Shown here piece by piece: positions 16,001-28,000 of a stretch of 64,000 bases of DNA. The position numbers and the translations under genes were made by a program. Within the stretch, counting starts at the first letter, position 1. Each line of letters opens with the position of its first letter. A model generated the notes under the pieces. The model had not been told where the DNA came from. It ran no database searches and worked only from the letters and a program-made list of their open reading frames with translations. Origin of the DNA: Siphlonurus alternatus (taxonomy: Eukaryota; Arthropoda; Insecta; Ephemeroptera; Siphlonuridae); contig OX463781.1 in NCBI GenBank assembly GCA_949825025.1, positions 45,520,317 through 45,584,316 of the forward strand. Reading direction: 5' to 3'.

Positions 16001-19000
16001 CAATGTGCCTAAACAGCACAAAAATAAAAAGGAAATTTTAGAAGATTTTTTGATGGTATAAAATCAGTATTATTGATTTGCAGTTCAAAAGGTTGGGACG
16101 TTTTTTTTCAATTCAATGAGCTGGGTAAGTTTTCACGGACTAACCCTGAAAATCAGCTCTGAAATAATTCAGTTTGACCATAATTCAGTTCTGTTAATAT
16201 TTCAATAATTACAACTGTATATTGTTGAAAAAAAAATATCAATGTTCCTTTAAAAACTAAAAAGTAAAGTTTCTTAGATGACTTGAATTTAACTAAAACG
16301 TTTGTGATAACCGATTTCCCCCACAAATTTTGCATGTAAAATTATGCTTCCTATAGAACCAAGAGTTATATGTTATATACTATAGTACACAAGTCCCGTC
16401 GGGAAAATTTTATATTTTTTTTCCTCAGTATTATAAAGCTATTGATTTGAAATCACCTCCTATATCTCCCCCACAACCCCTACAACCATCATTTAGAGAT
16501 CTTTCGATAATGAATTAAGGACTTATTTTCATATAAAAAAATTGTGTATGCCAAAAAAAAAAAATTTCGAGTTTTTTTATAGTTTTTTTTTATATATAGA
16601 TTTGAAACGCAGCCAAATCAGCTGATTTGAATTGACGCCCCATTTGACGTCGCTTGCCTCACCTGCGCTGCGACTGCCGGAAGGAGGTGATGACGACGCC
16701 CGCCTTGCTGGACGTCTGCGGCGAGTCGTGCTGGAAGCTGGCCCGCTGAGACACACTGCCCCCGCACTCCGAGTCCACGACAGAGCGGCGACCCGCGTAG
16801 TAACTCTGCAACACCGTCCTTTCCACGTTAATATAACACCTAGATGTATCGTGAGTAATATTCTCAAAGAATAGTTGAGTATTGCAACACCGTCCTTTCC
16901 ACGTTAATATAACACCTAGATGTATCGTGAGTAATATTCTCAAAGAATAGTAGAGTATTGCAGTATCAATATAAAGCTATATCGTGGATATTATGGGTGA
17001 GATTCACGAAGCAGTTAGCCAGGTTTCTAACCACGGTTAGCTTAACCACGTTTAACTAGGTGAGTTTAATGCACCTAAAACAAGTATAGTTAAACGTGGT
17101 TAAGCTAAACATGGTTAGAAACCTGGCTAACGGCTTCGTGAATCGCACTCTATATGTGTTTTTTTCCTTTGTATTTCCTACAAGTTACATATAATTATGA
17201 TTGGCTGGCATCAGGTGATACTAAACAGTCCAAAAAATTTCTCAAAGTTAAGTAATATCCCTTTTAACAATTTAAAAAAAAACAAATAATGAGAAATAAG
17301 GTTCTTCCCCAAGTTCCAACACTCACCTGAATCACGGAGGAGGCCACGTTGGCCGTGGTGATGGAGGCGGAGCGCGAGGCCGCAGCTCGTTCCAGCTCCG
17401 CGTCGTCGCCGTCAGGCTCGTATTCGGTCACGGACGTGCGCTCGCTCCTCGCACAAATCAGCGCCTGCGCATTTTAAAGGCCATAGTTCGTGAACGGTAA
17501 GAAATTAAAGTCCTTTTTTAATTTGTAATTTTTTCTCGTCTTAAGATTATTGAAAAAAAATTGCATTTGTTACATTTCTTGTGCTATAGTTACTTGCAGT
17601 TAAGACAAAAACTATTTCAAGTATTAATAAAAATGCATACAATTTCAATTTAATCAAATTCAATTCATTTAAATTCAATTTCCGTTTCATCAACTGTAGA
17701 CTTAAATTCGAAGAAGACGTGATTTCTTTTAAATACATGTGGTACCACTGCTATACAATAATTATAACTCTAGTCGTGCTCACCCTGGCTGGAGGTGGGG
17801 GCGGCTTGGGTCTTGGAGGCGGCTCTGGAGGCCTGCAGGGCACGCTGCGCTCGGGTATCGCCGGGGGCGTGGGGGCCGGTACTCCGCTCTCGCTGCTGTC
17901 CTGCACGCTCGCCTCGGAGCTCGAGGCCACCAGTGTGACGGTGCTCAGGTTGCCGGGGGAGGAGGGCGCGCTCACCGCCACGTCGCCTAGCAACCAAATT
18001 GTTGTACTTTCAGTTTTAATACTTTTACCAACTTATTTTTTATTACTTAAAATTTTTTTAGACGTTTGTGAAGTTTTTTTAATGAAAAATATCTATGATT
18101 TTGTTCAAGAATCTTTGTACAGTACAAATATGAATTTAATTTCCAAACCTTGTAGACTTGAAATGGAATGAATAGAACAGGGACTTTCATGAGCTGTTTA
18201 AGAATATATTGGTGCAACATTTATGACCTTTATGAGTGACAATTTTTAATGTTCTTTATTTTTAATATTATATGCATGTTATGTGAGTGATATTTGACGT
18301 TTCTGGAACCTCAAGATATTGCATTATTGTATAATACATTGTAGGAGATTATGGAAATAAAAATTATTGAATTTTGAATTTAAAGACGTCAACATCATGT
18401 ATTTTTTAAAATGACAGGTGAGAAGTAAAATACTGAATTCATGTTCCTATCCCTATATTTTTAAAAAGTAGTTAGATCATGCACAAAATTATGTTCCATA
18501 TTTTATTTTGCTCAAAACTGTATCTTTAAATACTTGAACGTTCACTCAAACAATTAATTATTCCAACAATGATAATGGTCCACCTTGATTTAACATATGT
18601 CTCCTTGAATTTAGGCAAATTCTTCAGCTGCCAAATGGAGCGGGTTACATATGCAACAGGGGCACAAAATTCTGACCTCAAAGAGAGATACTCAGGTAAA
18701 GATAAGCTGATAATTATGACAAGATATGTACGTGAATGCAGAATTAATGAGAATCAAAAATTCGATTTTCTATCAAATTAGATCTTTGAGTTTGAAGGTT
18801 AATTTTACATTTTGTTAATACATCGTAAAGTTACCTGTGAGAGTTTCTGAGCTGGAGGACACCGCGATGGTCTTGGGGATGGTGAGGTACTTGGTGGGCT
18901 CCTGGTCCTCTGGTTCCACCTTGATGCTGACGCTCTTGCGGGGCGTGCCTGGCGACTGGTGCGACACGGTGACGTGCGCTTGAACCATCTGGCCCGCCTG

Positions 19001-22000
19001 GGTAGAGCCCTCGCGGATCTTGTGGAGCCCAGAGACCTCACGATGCTCCTCCTCCACTGCTCCCCCCGCACACCGGCAACAATCGCGCTAGCCTCGACTC
19101 TCCCACACAACAATGTCCACAAGCAAACACAAAAAGGCAAGCAGCTAGCTTCTTTTGACGCACCATGAGAGTCAAACATGAGGTTGTCCAACAAAAGGAG
19201 AGCACGACTTATATTTTCTACCAATCAATCACAGCATTCAAGTGTTGTTTATTATCATAATTTTTTTCAAGCAATTAAACTTGACATTTTGACAATGACA
19301 TGTTGAAAATGGTTATCAAATTGAGTACTATTTCCGTTTGCAAGCACAACTGTTCACGTATCATCAGAAGCACCCAAAGCAAAGGCACAAATGCAAAAAC
19401 AATGAGATCTTAAATTAGAAACAGGGTGAATGTTAGAAGAAGAATAACTTTATAAAATTAAATTGAAATTATCAAAGAAAATAATGATAATTTTGTAAAG
19501 AACTCAAAGTTTAAAATTTATTATTTTTTCAATCAACTCCCATTACATTCTGAATTTTTTTAATTTTTTTCCACATGATAATTAAATTACTAAAACAAAG
19601 ATACTATAACTTGGCTTACATTTCCTGAAGCTGCATCTCCAGTGTCCCTTAGGGTAAGCCTGAGAGTCGTAGCTATGGCTTCGATCTCGGTCACTCATCT
19701 CTGAGCCATAACCTGAAAGTGAGTTTCTATATGACAGGCAACACTAAAAGACGCAGAGGTAGTAGTGATGGATCTAAGAAGATTTCTAGTTAACACTCAC
19801 ATGCGGCAGTTAAGCTAGCAAGTACCTGAGACTGAGCTCGCTCCGCTGGTTCGCCGAGGGGACACACCGCTGCTACGACGGCGCTCAGGGTCGTACAGGT
19901 GCAGCATCGTGTGGTCCTCTCGGCCCCCCATCACGTCATGCCTGAGGAGCAAAAAGGTGGCCTTCAGACAAACACGTAACCATGTTCTAATTTGAAGTCA
20001 GTAACAATTTGTAACAATCAAAATAATATATTATGCGTACATGATTGAAAAGTGACAAGAAAATTTTCTAACGATCAGAAAGCATTTACGCTTCCATTTT
20101 TTTTAACATGCATTAAAATTAAATTTAAAAAATAGATTTTAATGTCATAAACATAAACATTTGCATAAATGGACAACATACATGAAAAAAAAAATATTGC
20201 AGAAATGAATAGAGGTACCAAATTATGCTACTCTGAATTTTTTCAGATTTTTTTGAGACCCAGAACTATTTTTAGATAATTATTGAAAGTGCGGCCACGC
20301 CCCCTGGAGGCGTCAATAGGCGTCCAGTCTCCATCCTTTTTATTAAGGCTGCAGGGGTGCCAACTGAAATCACAGGACTTTCAATAATTATTTAAAAATA
20401 GTTCCGGGTCTCAAAAAAATCTGAAAAAATTCAGAGTAGCATAATTTGGTACCCTCTATTTCATTTCTTCAATAACATTTTTTCATGTATGTTGTCCGTT
20501 CTTATGTTCTTTATTTTTAGCTTTTAGTTGCAAGAATATTGATTTTTGATTTACACTTTAACGTTTTCTTTTTTCAAGCGTTGACTTACATGAAAGCGTC
20601 GACTCCCGGAGGGGGTTGGTCTGGTGGGTCTGCGCTGTAGAAGACCTTCTTGAGGGCCTCGAGGACCGTGACTCCATCCGTGAAGACGCGGTAGGTGAGC
20701 AGGAACGTGTTCAGGAAGTCGATCGAGAGGAAGCGCAGGTCTGTGAGTCGCTCTAGAAGACGCTCGGGAGTCGCGTACCGGATCTGTGGTACCTGCAGCA
20801 CCAGTGTCACGTATAAATCGCGTTTTGTGATGTCTGCAGTTATTGGTACCTCCTCATTGGTTGAACATGAGCACCCCATACATTAAAAAAAAAAAAAAAA
20901 GATGTGACGTACCAACCGAATAAAGTATAAAGCACTAGAATTTTGTATAAGGTATTTGGTTTTTCTTCATAATATCACCAAATCTAATGTATTATTTTAT
21001 TAATTTTGGTAAATCATTTGAAAACACAAGTTTTTAAATTCAGTATAAGTCATAGGAGCATTTTTTCATGTCGAGTTCATTTACAATGTAACGATCATGA
21101 TAAAACCGTGATGAGAAAACACCCTCCCTTCAAACACTACAAACTCCTCACACCCTGCTCGAACGTACCTTGCACGAGTTGAGGGTCCGGCTAAAGCGAA
21201 TGTCGACGTCGTCCTTGAAGAGCTTGGGGTCGTTCTTGATGGACTGCGGCATTGTGACGGACGAGGTGTCCGACATGGAGCTGTGCAGCAGGTCGTTGAA
21301 GTGGACGTTGTCCATGCACTGCAACGGGACACGCTTGCTATCACACCGGAGTCACTACTGAACTAAATTTAAAAATATCACACAAGAATAATTTTGTTGA
21401 CGACTGATGTTATATACACCTTATAATTATATATCAAGAAATTATAAGTATTTTTAGTCAACAAAGAAAGGAATCGAACATTTGTATATTTATACGTCCT
21501 CTTTGTTAATACAGTTTATGCAATTTTTTCATTGTAGAGTAACTTTTTGCCTTTTTAAGTTATGTAATTCAGGCACTGAACTATATAATTCAGGTTATTA
21601 GGTTTGTAAGTATATTATGTGAACCTGTACTTTTATATTTTAAATCATAAATTATCATTTATATCACAAATAAATTATATTATTGTAAAATCTTTAAGGA
21701 TTCCTTTTTATGTATTATTTATAAATGTACAGCTTAAAGTAGTTGTATGGCTTGAAAATATACTAGACTAAAAATACTTAACAAAACGTATTATGACGAA
21801 GATGGCATTATTATGAACTTGCACTTACATAAATAGTTTGAGAAGATTACGTAACAGTAATTCAAAATCATTTTATTGATTTTCGATTGTACAACAATAT
21901 AAGCACAACGTAATAATGAATAATCACAAATAAGTTGAATACACAATGGAGAACAACTTACCTGGCTGATGTCACTGATCCAAGCTTGCTTCTCTTGCAT

Positions 22001-25000
22001 GGTGGGGGCCACGAGGTGCACGGTGACCTGACCTCCTGCCCCCGCCCCTCCACCGCCCCCGGGCCCCGAGCTGCCTCCAGTACTCTTTACGTCAAGCACG
22101 ATCTTGAAGTCCCGGTTATGAAGGTCGGGTCGCGTGGAGGTCGTGGTCGGCGCGTGTCCCACCGTCGCTCCAGCCACCCCCGCATTGGCCGAACTGCCTC
22201 CCGAGGAAGTGGCGTTGCTGCTGGACTCACTGACGCCGCTCGATTGGCTTGACATGGAGCACACCGAGGCCCCTGCCGCCACCACAACCCCGTCACTCCA
22301 CGGTCACATCGTCACTGCGCCACCAACAGCAAGTCGGGTCGGGGACCACCAAGGGATCTACTCTAACATCGGCTACCTCAGTCCTATAGCAAATTGGACT
22401 GCAAACACTCTATCGGGGGAGCATCCTTAACATTAAGCATTCAAATTTATTTATCAAAATTTATTTTATCATTTTTGCCTTATTATTAATATTTTAATTG
22501 TTTATTATTTTGGTTTGGAAATGGTACACAATTAATTACATCGACAGGCACCACAAATTTCAGGCAGGATTAACATGTAAGGATATATATCGATTTGGCT
22601 GGAAGGAAACATTTGGTAAGGATTTTCTTTTTTGTAAAATGAAATTTATAATATATTTAAATTTAGGCTTTAATTTATATTAAGATGTTAACTTATCATT
22701 AATTTTCAATAACATAATATTTTTCACTATAACATTTTCTATTCTATTTAATAAGATTAATTTTTGGAGGGTGGTGAAAAGGTCACATTGGGATTTTTTA
22801 AAATCGAGCCTGACATAAAAAGGTCTTGTTTTAATTAAACATTTACCAGGCACCATAAATGCGTTTGTTTTAAATATTCCACAACAATGGATTGAACATT
22901 TTTAATATATAGGGGTTTGGGTTTTCGATATCTAGAGCTAAAGAGAGACCTGGTTCCCGCGTGGAGGGCCTGTTCTGTTGGGGCGAGGTCGCTGAGGATG
23001 CCATACCGTCATCGTCCGTCACAGTCGTCTCGCTGGGGTCCTCGATGAGCAAAGCGTCCGCCAGCGGAATCTTGCCGATGTCGGGCAACAGGTGCAGCCG
23101 ACCCCCGGACGTCCTGTTCAAGGTCAATCTCAGTGTCAAGGTCACCACGCATAAAACAATATAACACAGAATATAAGTAGTAAATAATTATTTACCTGGT
23201 AGCCAGAATCAAGTGGTTGGAGAAAAGAAAACACTGCCGTAACGCTTCTTTCTCACTCTTAAAATTTGTCAAACGACTACGCTGTGTCCTTGGTTTATCA
23301 GATAGTATTTGAATTAAACAACCTGCGAATACAAAACAATATTTTATTAATTGTAACAGTGGATTTTAACCATTTTCAAATGTTTTTAAATGTTACAAGA
23401 AAACCTAAAATTATACTTTCTTAGGTAGAAAAAAACATGACGTAAGCAATATGGCGTCATAATTTTTAACAAATTATCAGCTGTCATAAAATTTATTACC
23501 ATAGCATTTTGATATATATCCATCAAAGATTAATATAACGATATATTCATGGCCATCATGCGCTTCATATTCAAATCGAGTCTATAAAATATCGATTAGA
23601 ATAAATCAATACAATTTGTAAGTCAAACATAAAAATAATTTTGATTATAATAACATTTCTTTTAAAAAATCTATAAAATCTATTCTAATTTAATCTATTA
23701 CATTAAAAGTTAATAATTTTTTAGTAAAATAAATACTTAAATAAACACAAAATAAATAGAATAATTAACACAACAACACATTTATAATGCATGTTAGATA
23801 CTTACACTTGAATTTAATGTAAAACCACTGCACATTTATTTAATACATGATAAAATGTCTTGAAATACATTGTAAGGACACGGAATGAGTTGTGATAGAG
23901 ACAGGAAGGACCACGCTAAATGGAAACCTGTTACGTTTACGCTACAACTGATGTGACCTTGCTGCCCGCGCCACACACAGAGGTAGGCAACCCGCTTGAC
24001 CCGAACGCACGAAAGGTTGCCTGCAACTAAGGGGCGAACTGTAACACCGGCTGCAAAGTTGATCCCTTTCTGAGTGGCGTGCCTCCCCAAGGTCGACAGT
24101 AACTACGTCACGCTCTTTGTGGAGGTGCACGGATGAAAATAGCACTGGATAAACATGGAAACCCCAGCTGCACCCCGCGAGTCTGCTATCCCCCACCTCC
24201 TAATATTATCACTTTCTATCGAAAAATTATAAAAATATAATTTGATTATTTATATTTTTAATTTTTATTATTTTTTATTCCAATAATTTATTAATATATT
24301 GTAATTTTTACCTTTTAAAAGTAATATTTTGTTCTTGGTTGTCAGGACAACTTGTTGAATTTTAAAGATGGCTTCTTTGCGTGTTTCAAAACCAAAACTA
24401 ATATTAATACTGACTAAATTTGTTATATGACGGTAACATGTTTACTGTTTTTTTGTTGCGTAATTTTTAAAAAAAAAAATGTAAAAATAAGAAGATAAAA
24501 AGAGGATATGAAGTGTAAATTTGTTTCTGTTTCATCGAATATATTGTTCCGGGTGGTCGCGTAAAACAGCTGTCATGTGGCGCTCCCTCTCCCCCCCTCG
24601 CGTGCGTGCGCCAGGCTGCTGGAGCCTACTGGAGATCGATAAATACTGGGGCATTGGCGTCACTGCTCACTGCAGCCCTCTGGCGGGGTGCCCCCGAACT
24701 AAGGGACGCGCGCAACCTACGTCATCACATGCTCAACTCGTTACTACGACTGTTACAAAAGTGAAGTGCCTAATAACCATTCTAGATTAGTGAAATCAAT
24801 TTTATTAAATTATTAATTTTAATAAATTTTTAATGTAAACAACAACGCAATCAAGTATTTATTTAATTCATTGTTGTTAAAGTCAAAAAGAAATTATTTA
24901 GGATATTTTAACTAACATAATTATATAATATATTTATGCATAAATAAATTTCATGTCAATGTTCAATTTAAACATAAGAGGAGTGCATTTTAATTAGGCG

Positions 25001-28000
25001 TATTAAAAACAAACATTGTAAATTTATTATAAATTTGACAAATAGAAGGAAACTGATTCAAGTATAATATATTTAAGAGTTTAGTTTATTGACGTATTAT
25101 TATTTTTAAAGTACATAATAAATGACCACGAAAAGAAATATTACGTAATAACGTAAAAAATCAATGCTACGTATACTCAAATTTTTGTTTTCATATAAAT
25201 GGAGTATCAACCTCATTTTTTTATTGCAGAAATGGATAAAGGGTGAAAAGTTATGCTACCCTGATTTTTTTCAGATTTTTTAGAGCAGGGGAAGTATTTT
25301 TAAAAAATTATTGAAAGTCTTTTTTGTGACGTCACACGGCGGCAAGTCCTATGTTTTTCTTAAGAAGCGGCGTCTCGTGACGTCACAAAAAGAACTTTCA
25401 ATAATTTTTTAAAAATAGTTCCAGGGCTCTAAAAAATCTGAAAAAAATCAGGGTAGCTGAACTTTGCACCCTCTATCCATTCCTGCAATAAAAAAAATTG
25501 AGGTCGATACTCTATTGTAATTGTATGCAGAAACTATTGTTTTTTAAGTGACGTGGTTTATATTTTATGATGTAGTTTTAAAACGTATGCCTTATGTGTA
25601 TCTTACATCAAACAATTAAACTGATCCAAATTTAATTAATAAAAACTGAAAACAACCGTTGTAAATGGTTATTTAAAGAATGTTCGAGTTACATTCATAA
25701 TACGCATACAAATATTTGCGAATTATTTCATGATCGTGTTTAACGTATACCACCTGCTACGTTTTTTCATAAATAAATATTGACTTGCATCAGAAATTGT
25801 ATACTGTTATTGACCTGACCGTGGAAAAGAAAGCAATTTAAATTGTAAATTTCGGCACGCACATCTGGCTTTACAAAGTTGCAATCCACAAGTCGCTTTG
25901 TAAAAGTATATAGATTCCTAGAAACTGGAAATTATCTGTTTTTTTAACCCTTCGATCGTCTCATTGAAATTCTTCTTTTTTTAATAAATGATACGTACTA
26001 TTTTTGGGCTTGAATTTTTTTAAAAAAATTCTTGAAATGAGAAAATTTAATATTCAACACAAGAACTTTTTTTAGCACATATATATATGTATTTTTATTA
26101 ACGCTCAAAACCTTTTTTTAATTCTTAAGAGGTAAGATTTTTTTTTACGAAAATAATTTCTTTTTCGAAGCAAATTGCTTTAAGTAATTCAAAAATTTTA
26201 ATAATGTAAGTATGAAAGTTTGAGACGTTACAAAATTACAGAGAAAGAAAGAAACGAAAATGAACTCGTATTCGAAACTTATTACGCAAGAGTTAAAAAA
26301 AGTTTAAAAGATCAAGAAAAAAAAGGAGGTGTCTCTATATTTTCTCTTTTAAAATTGTACTACTAATTACTTAGCATTAATTTTCTTCTTAGTTTATTTT
26401 TAATTACTTAAACTCCTCATATTTATATTAATAAATAAAGTTTTATTGTGTTTCTTAATATAAATATTATATATATTATTTAATGCGTATTAAGTTAAAA
26501 TATAAGCAAAGATTAGGTAATATTTATTTTCCATTTCTTTAGCAACATTGTAATAGTATAATATAATATTTGAGATAAAACTAGGACTTAAAAGCTTGCT
26601 TGTTTTCATGCTACCAATTATACTATGTTAGGATTACTAGGGTTTTATTATTGACTTTCTCTTATCTATATAACCGGCCTACTCAGGAGTATAACCTATA
26701 TAAATAAAAACGAGGGGGAAGGTCAAAACCCATACACTTTAGTGCCCGACAACTCTTGGAATGAAAAGAGTTAGGAGACTGGAGTAAGAGTTTTTAGAAT
26801 GTCTTTTGTAGTTTAAATGATGAGGAAATTTACATTTAAATAATTACAAGGCAATTTTGTGACAGCCTCTTTACGTATTTTTCCATCTTATTGCTTCTAC
26901 TCAATATAAGATCACTCACAAATTAAAAAAAACATTATAGGTCTGTTGGTAAACTCTGTTCAGAGTTCACTTTGCCTCCACTTTCTTACTCCAGCTCAGA
27001 GGGTAGGAATAACAGTGCAGATGACGTCACAATTTTTGTTCGTAAACTTTTTGCTGAGAGTACACCTAGCAGAGTTTACGAACAGACCTTACTTGCTAAC
27101 TTATATAACAGTGGGGGGGGGGAGGGACTCACCCTGCCTCACGAAGACCTGGTTCACGTCCAGCAGAATGTCACACCCCTCCACGATCATTCGCTCCACC
27201 GCCAGGTTCTTCCTGAGGTTCTCGGTCTCGCTCACCTAGGACATCTCAAAGTTAATTTCCAGACAATGTACCTGAGTTGAAATAAATTTCATCTTTTATT
27301 CGCTATTAAACTCTTTCCTCCTCTAATTTACTCCTATTTTGTATTATTTTAGATAAAAAAAAAGAGAGAAAAAGACGAGATTAAAGCACAAAATAAGATG
27401 TATTTTAGAGGTAAAAAGATTTTAGGTTAAGACGTGTAAAGGATGAGTCAAATAATTAATTTTTCAACTAGATTAATTTCTATTTTGTATCACTGATCAA
27501 TGATAGAAAATAAACGTTTCAATACAAATGCACGAACGTGACTGTCATGTGTCGCTAATCTTTTATAAAGGTGTAAGGAATATTAAAAAAATAGTTAGCA
27601 TTTTTTACGATAAGAATTCAGTATTTCAAAGAGTAGAGTTTTTAATATAAAAAACATGACAGTGAAAATATGCATGCATGCATACATAAAAAGCAATATT
27701 ATATGCTCCATGCTAATGTAACATTTTTTGCTCAGTTATAAAAGCACACGTTCTTTGATGCACTACCTACAAATAACTAATGCAACTGTATAATATGCTG
27801 TTTGAGTTCCGTTTCACTGCATCGCTATTCATTTGTTATGCGAGTAACCTTTGGATAAGAAATATGATCATATTAGAACATGAATATCTTATAATGTAAT
27901 AAGTATATTATAATGATGAAAATAACATAATCGTAACTTGTATGTTTGTATACATTACTTTACATAGTACTCAAAAATAAAATGCCAGAAATTTGTAGTA

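Larger units (their letters stand above)
13772..16662 (-). other. RasGRF intron 18
   Basis: 2.9 kb, AT-rich. It carries a small MITE (14802-14915), a weaker inverted-repeat candidate (about 15280-15417) and a GC-richer patch near 15120-15180 with a good minus-strand donor but no usable exon. Confidence 0.75.
23323..27132 (-). other. RasGRF intron 7 with GC-rich patches and MITEs
   Basis: 3.8 kb. It contains two GC-rich unassigned patches (about 23880-24210 and 24540-24740), a subfamily B MITE (25202-25512), a 149-bp inverted-repeat element (26940-27088) and a G run near 27113-27121. No exon recognised in the patches on either strand. Confidence 0.75.

Noticed and set aside
17719..18171. Plus-strand open frame of 150 codons rich in Gly and Leu
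   Set aside because: It is the complement of the proline-rich linker exon 16 extended into intron.
23836..24196. Minus-strand open frames of 84 codons in a GC-rich patch
   Set aside because: Neither resembles RasGRF or any family I know, and the true PH2 exon was found at 23196-23322.
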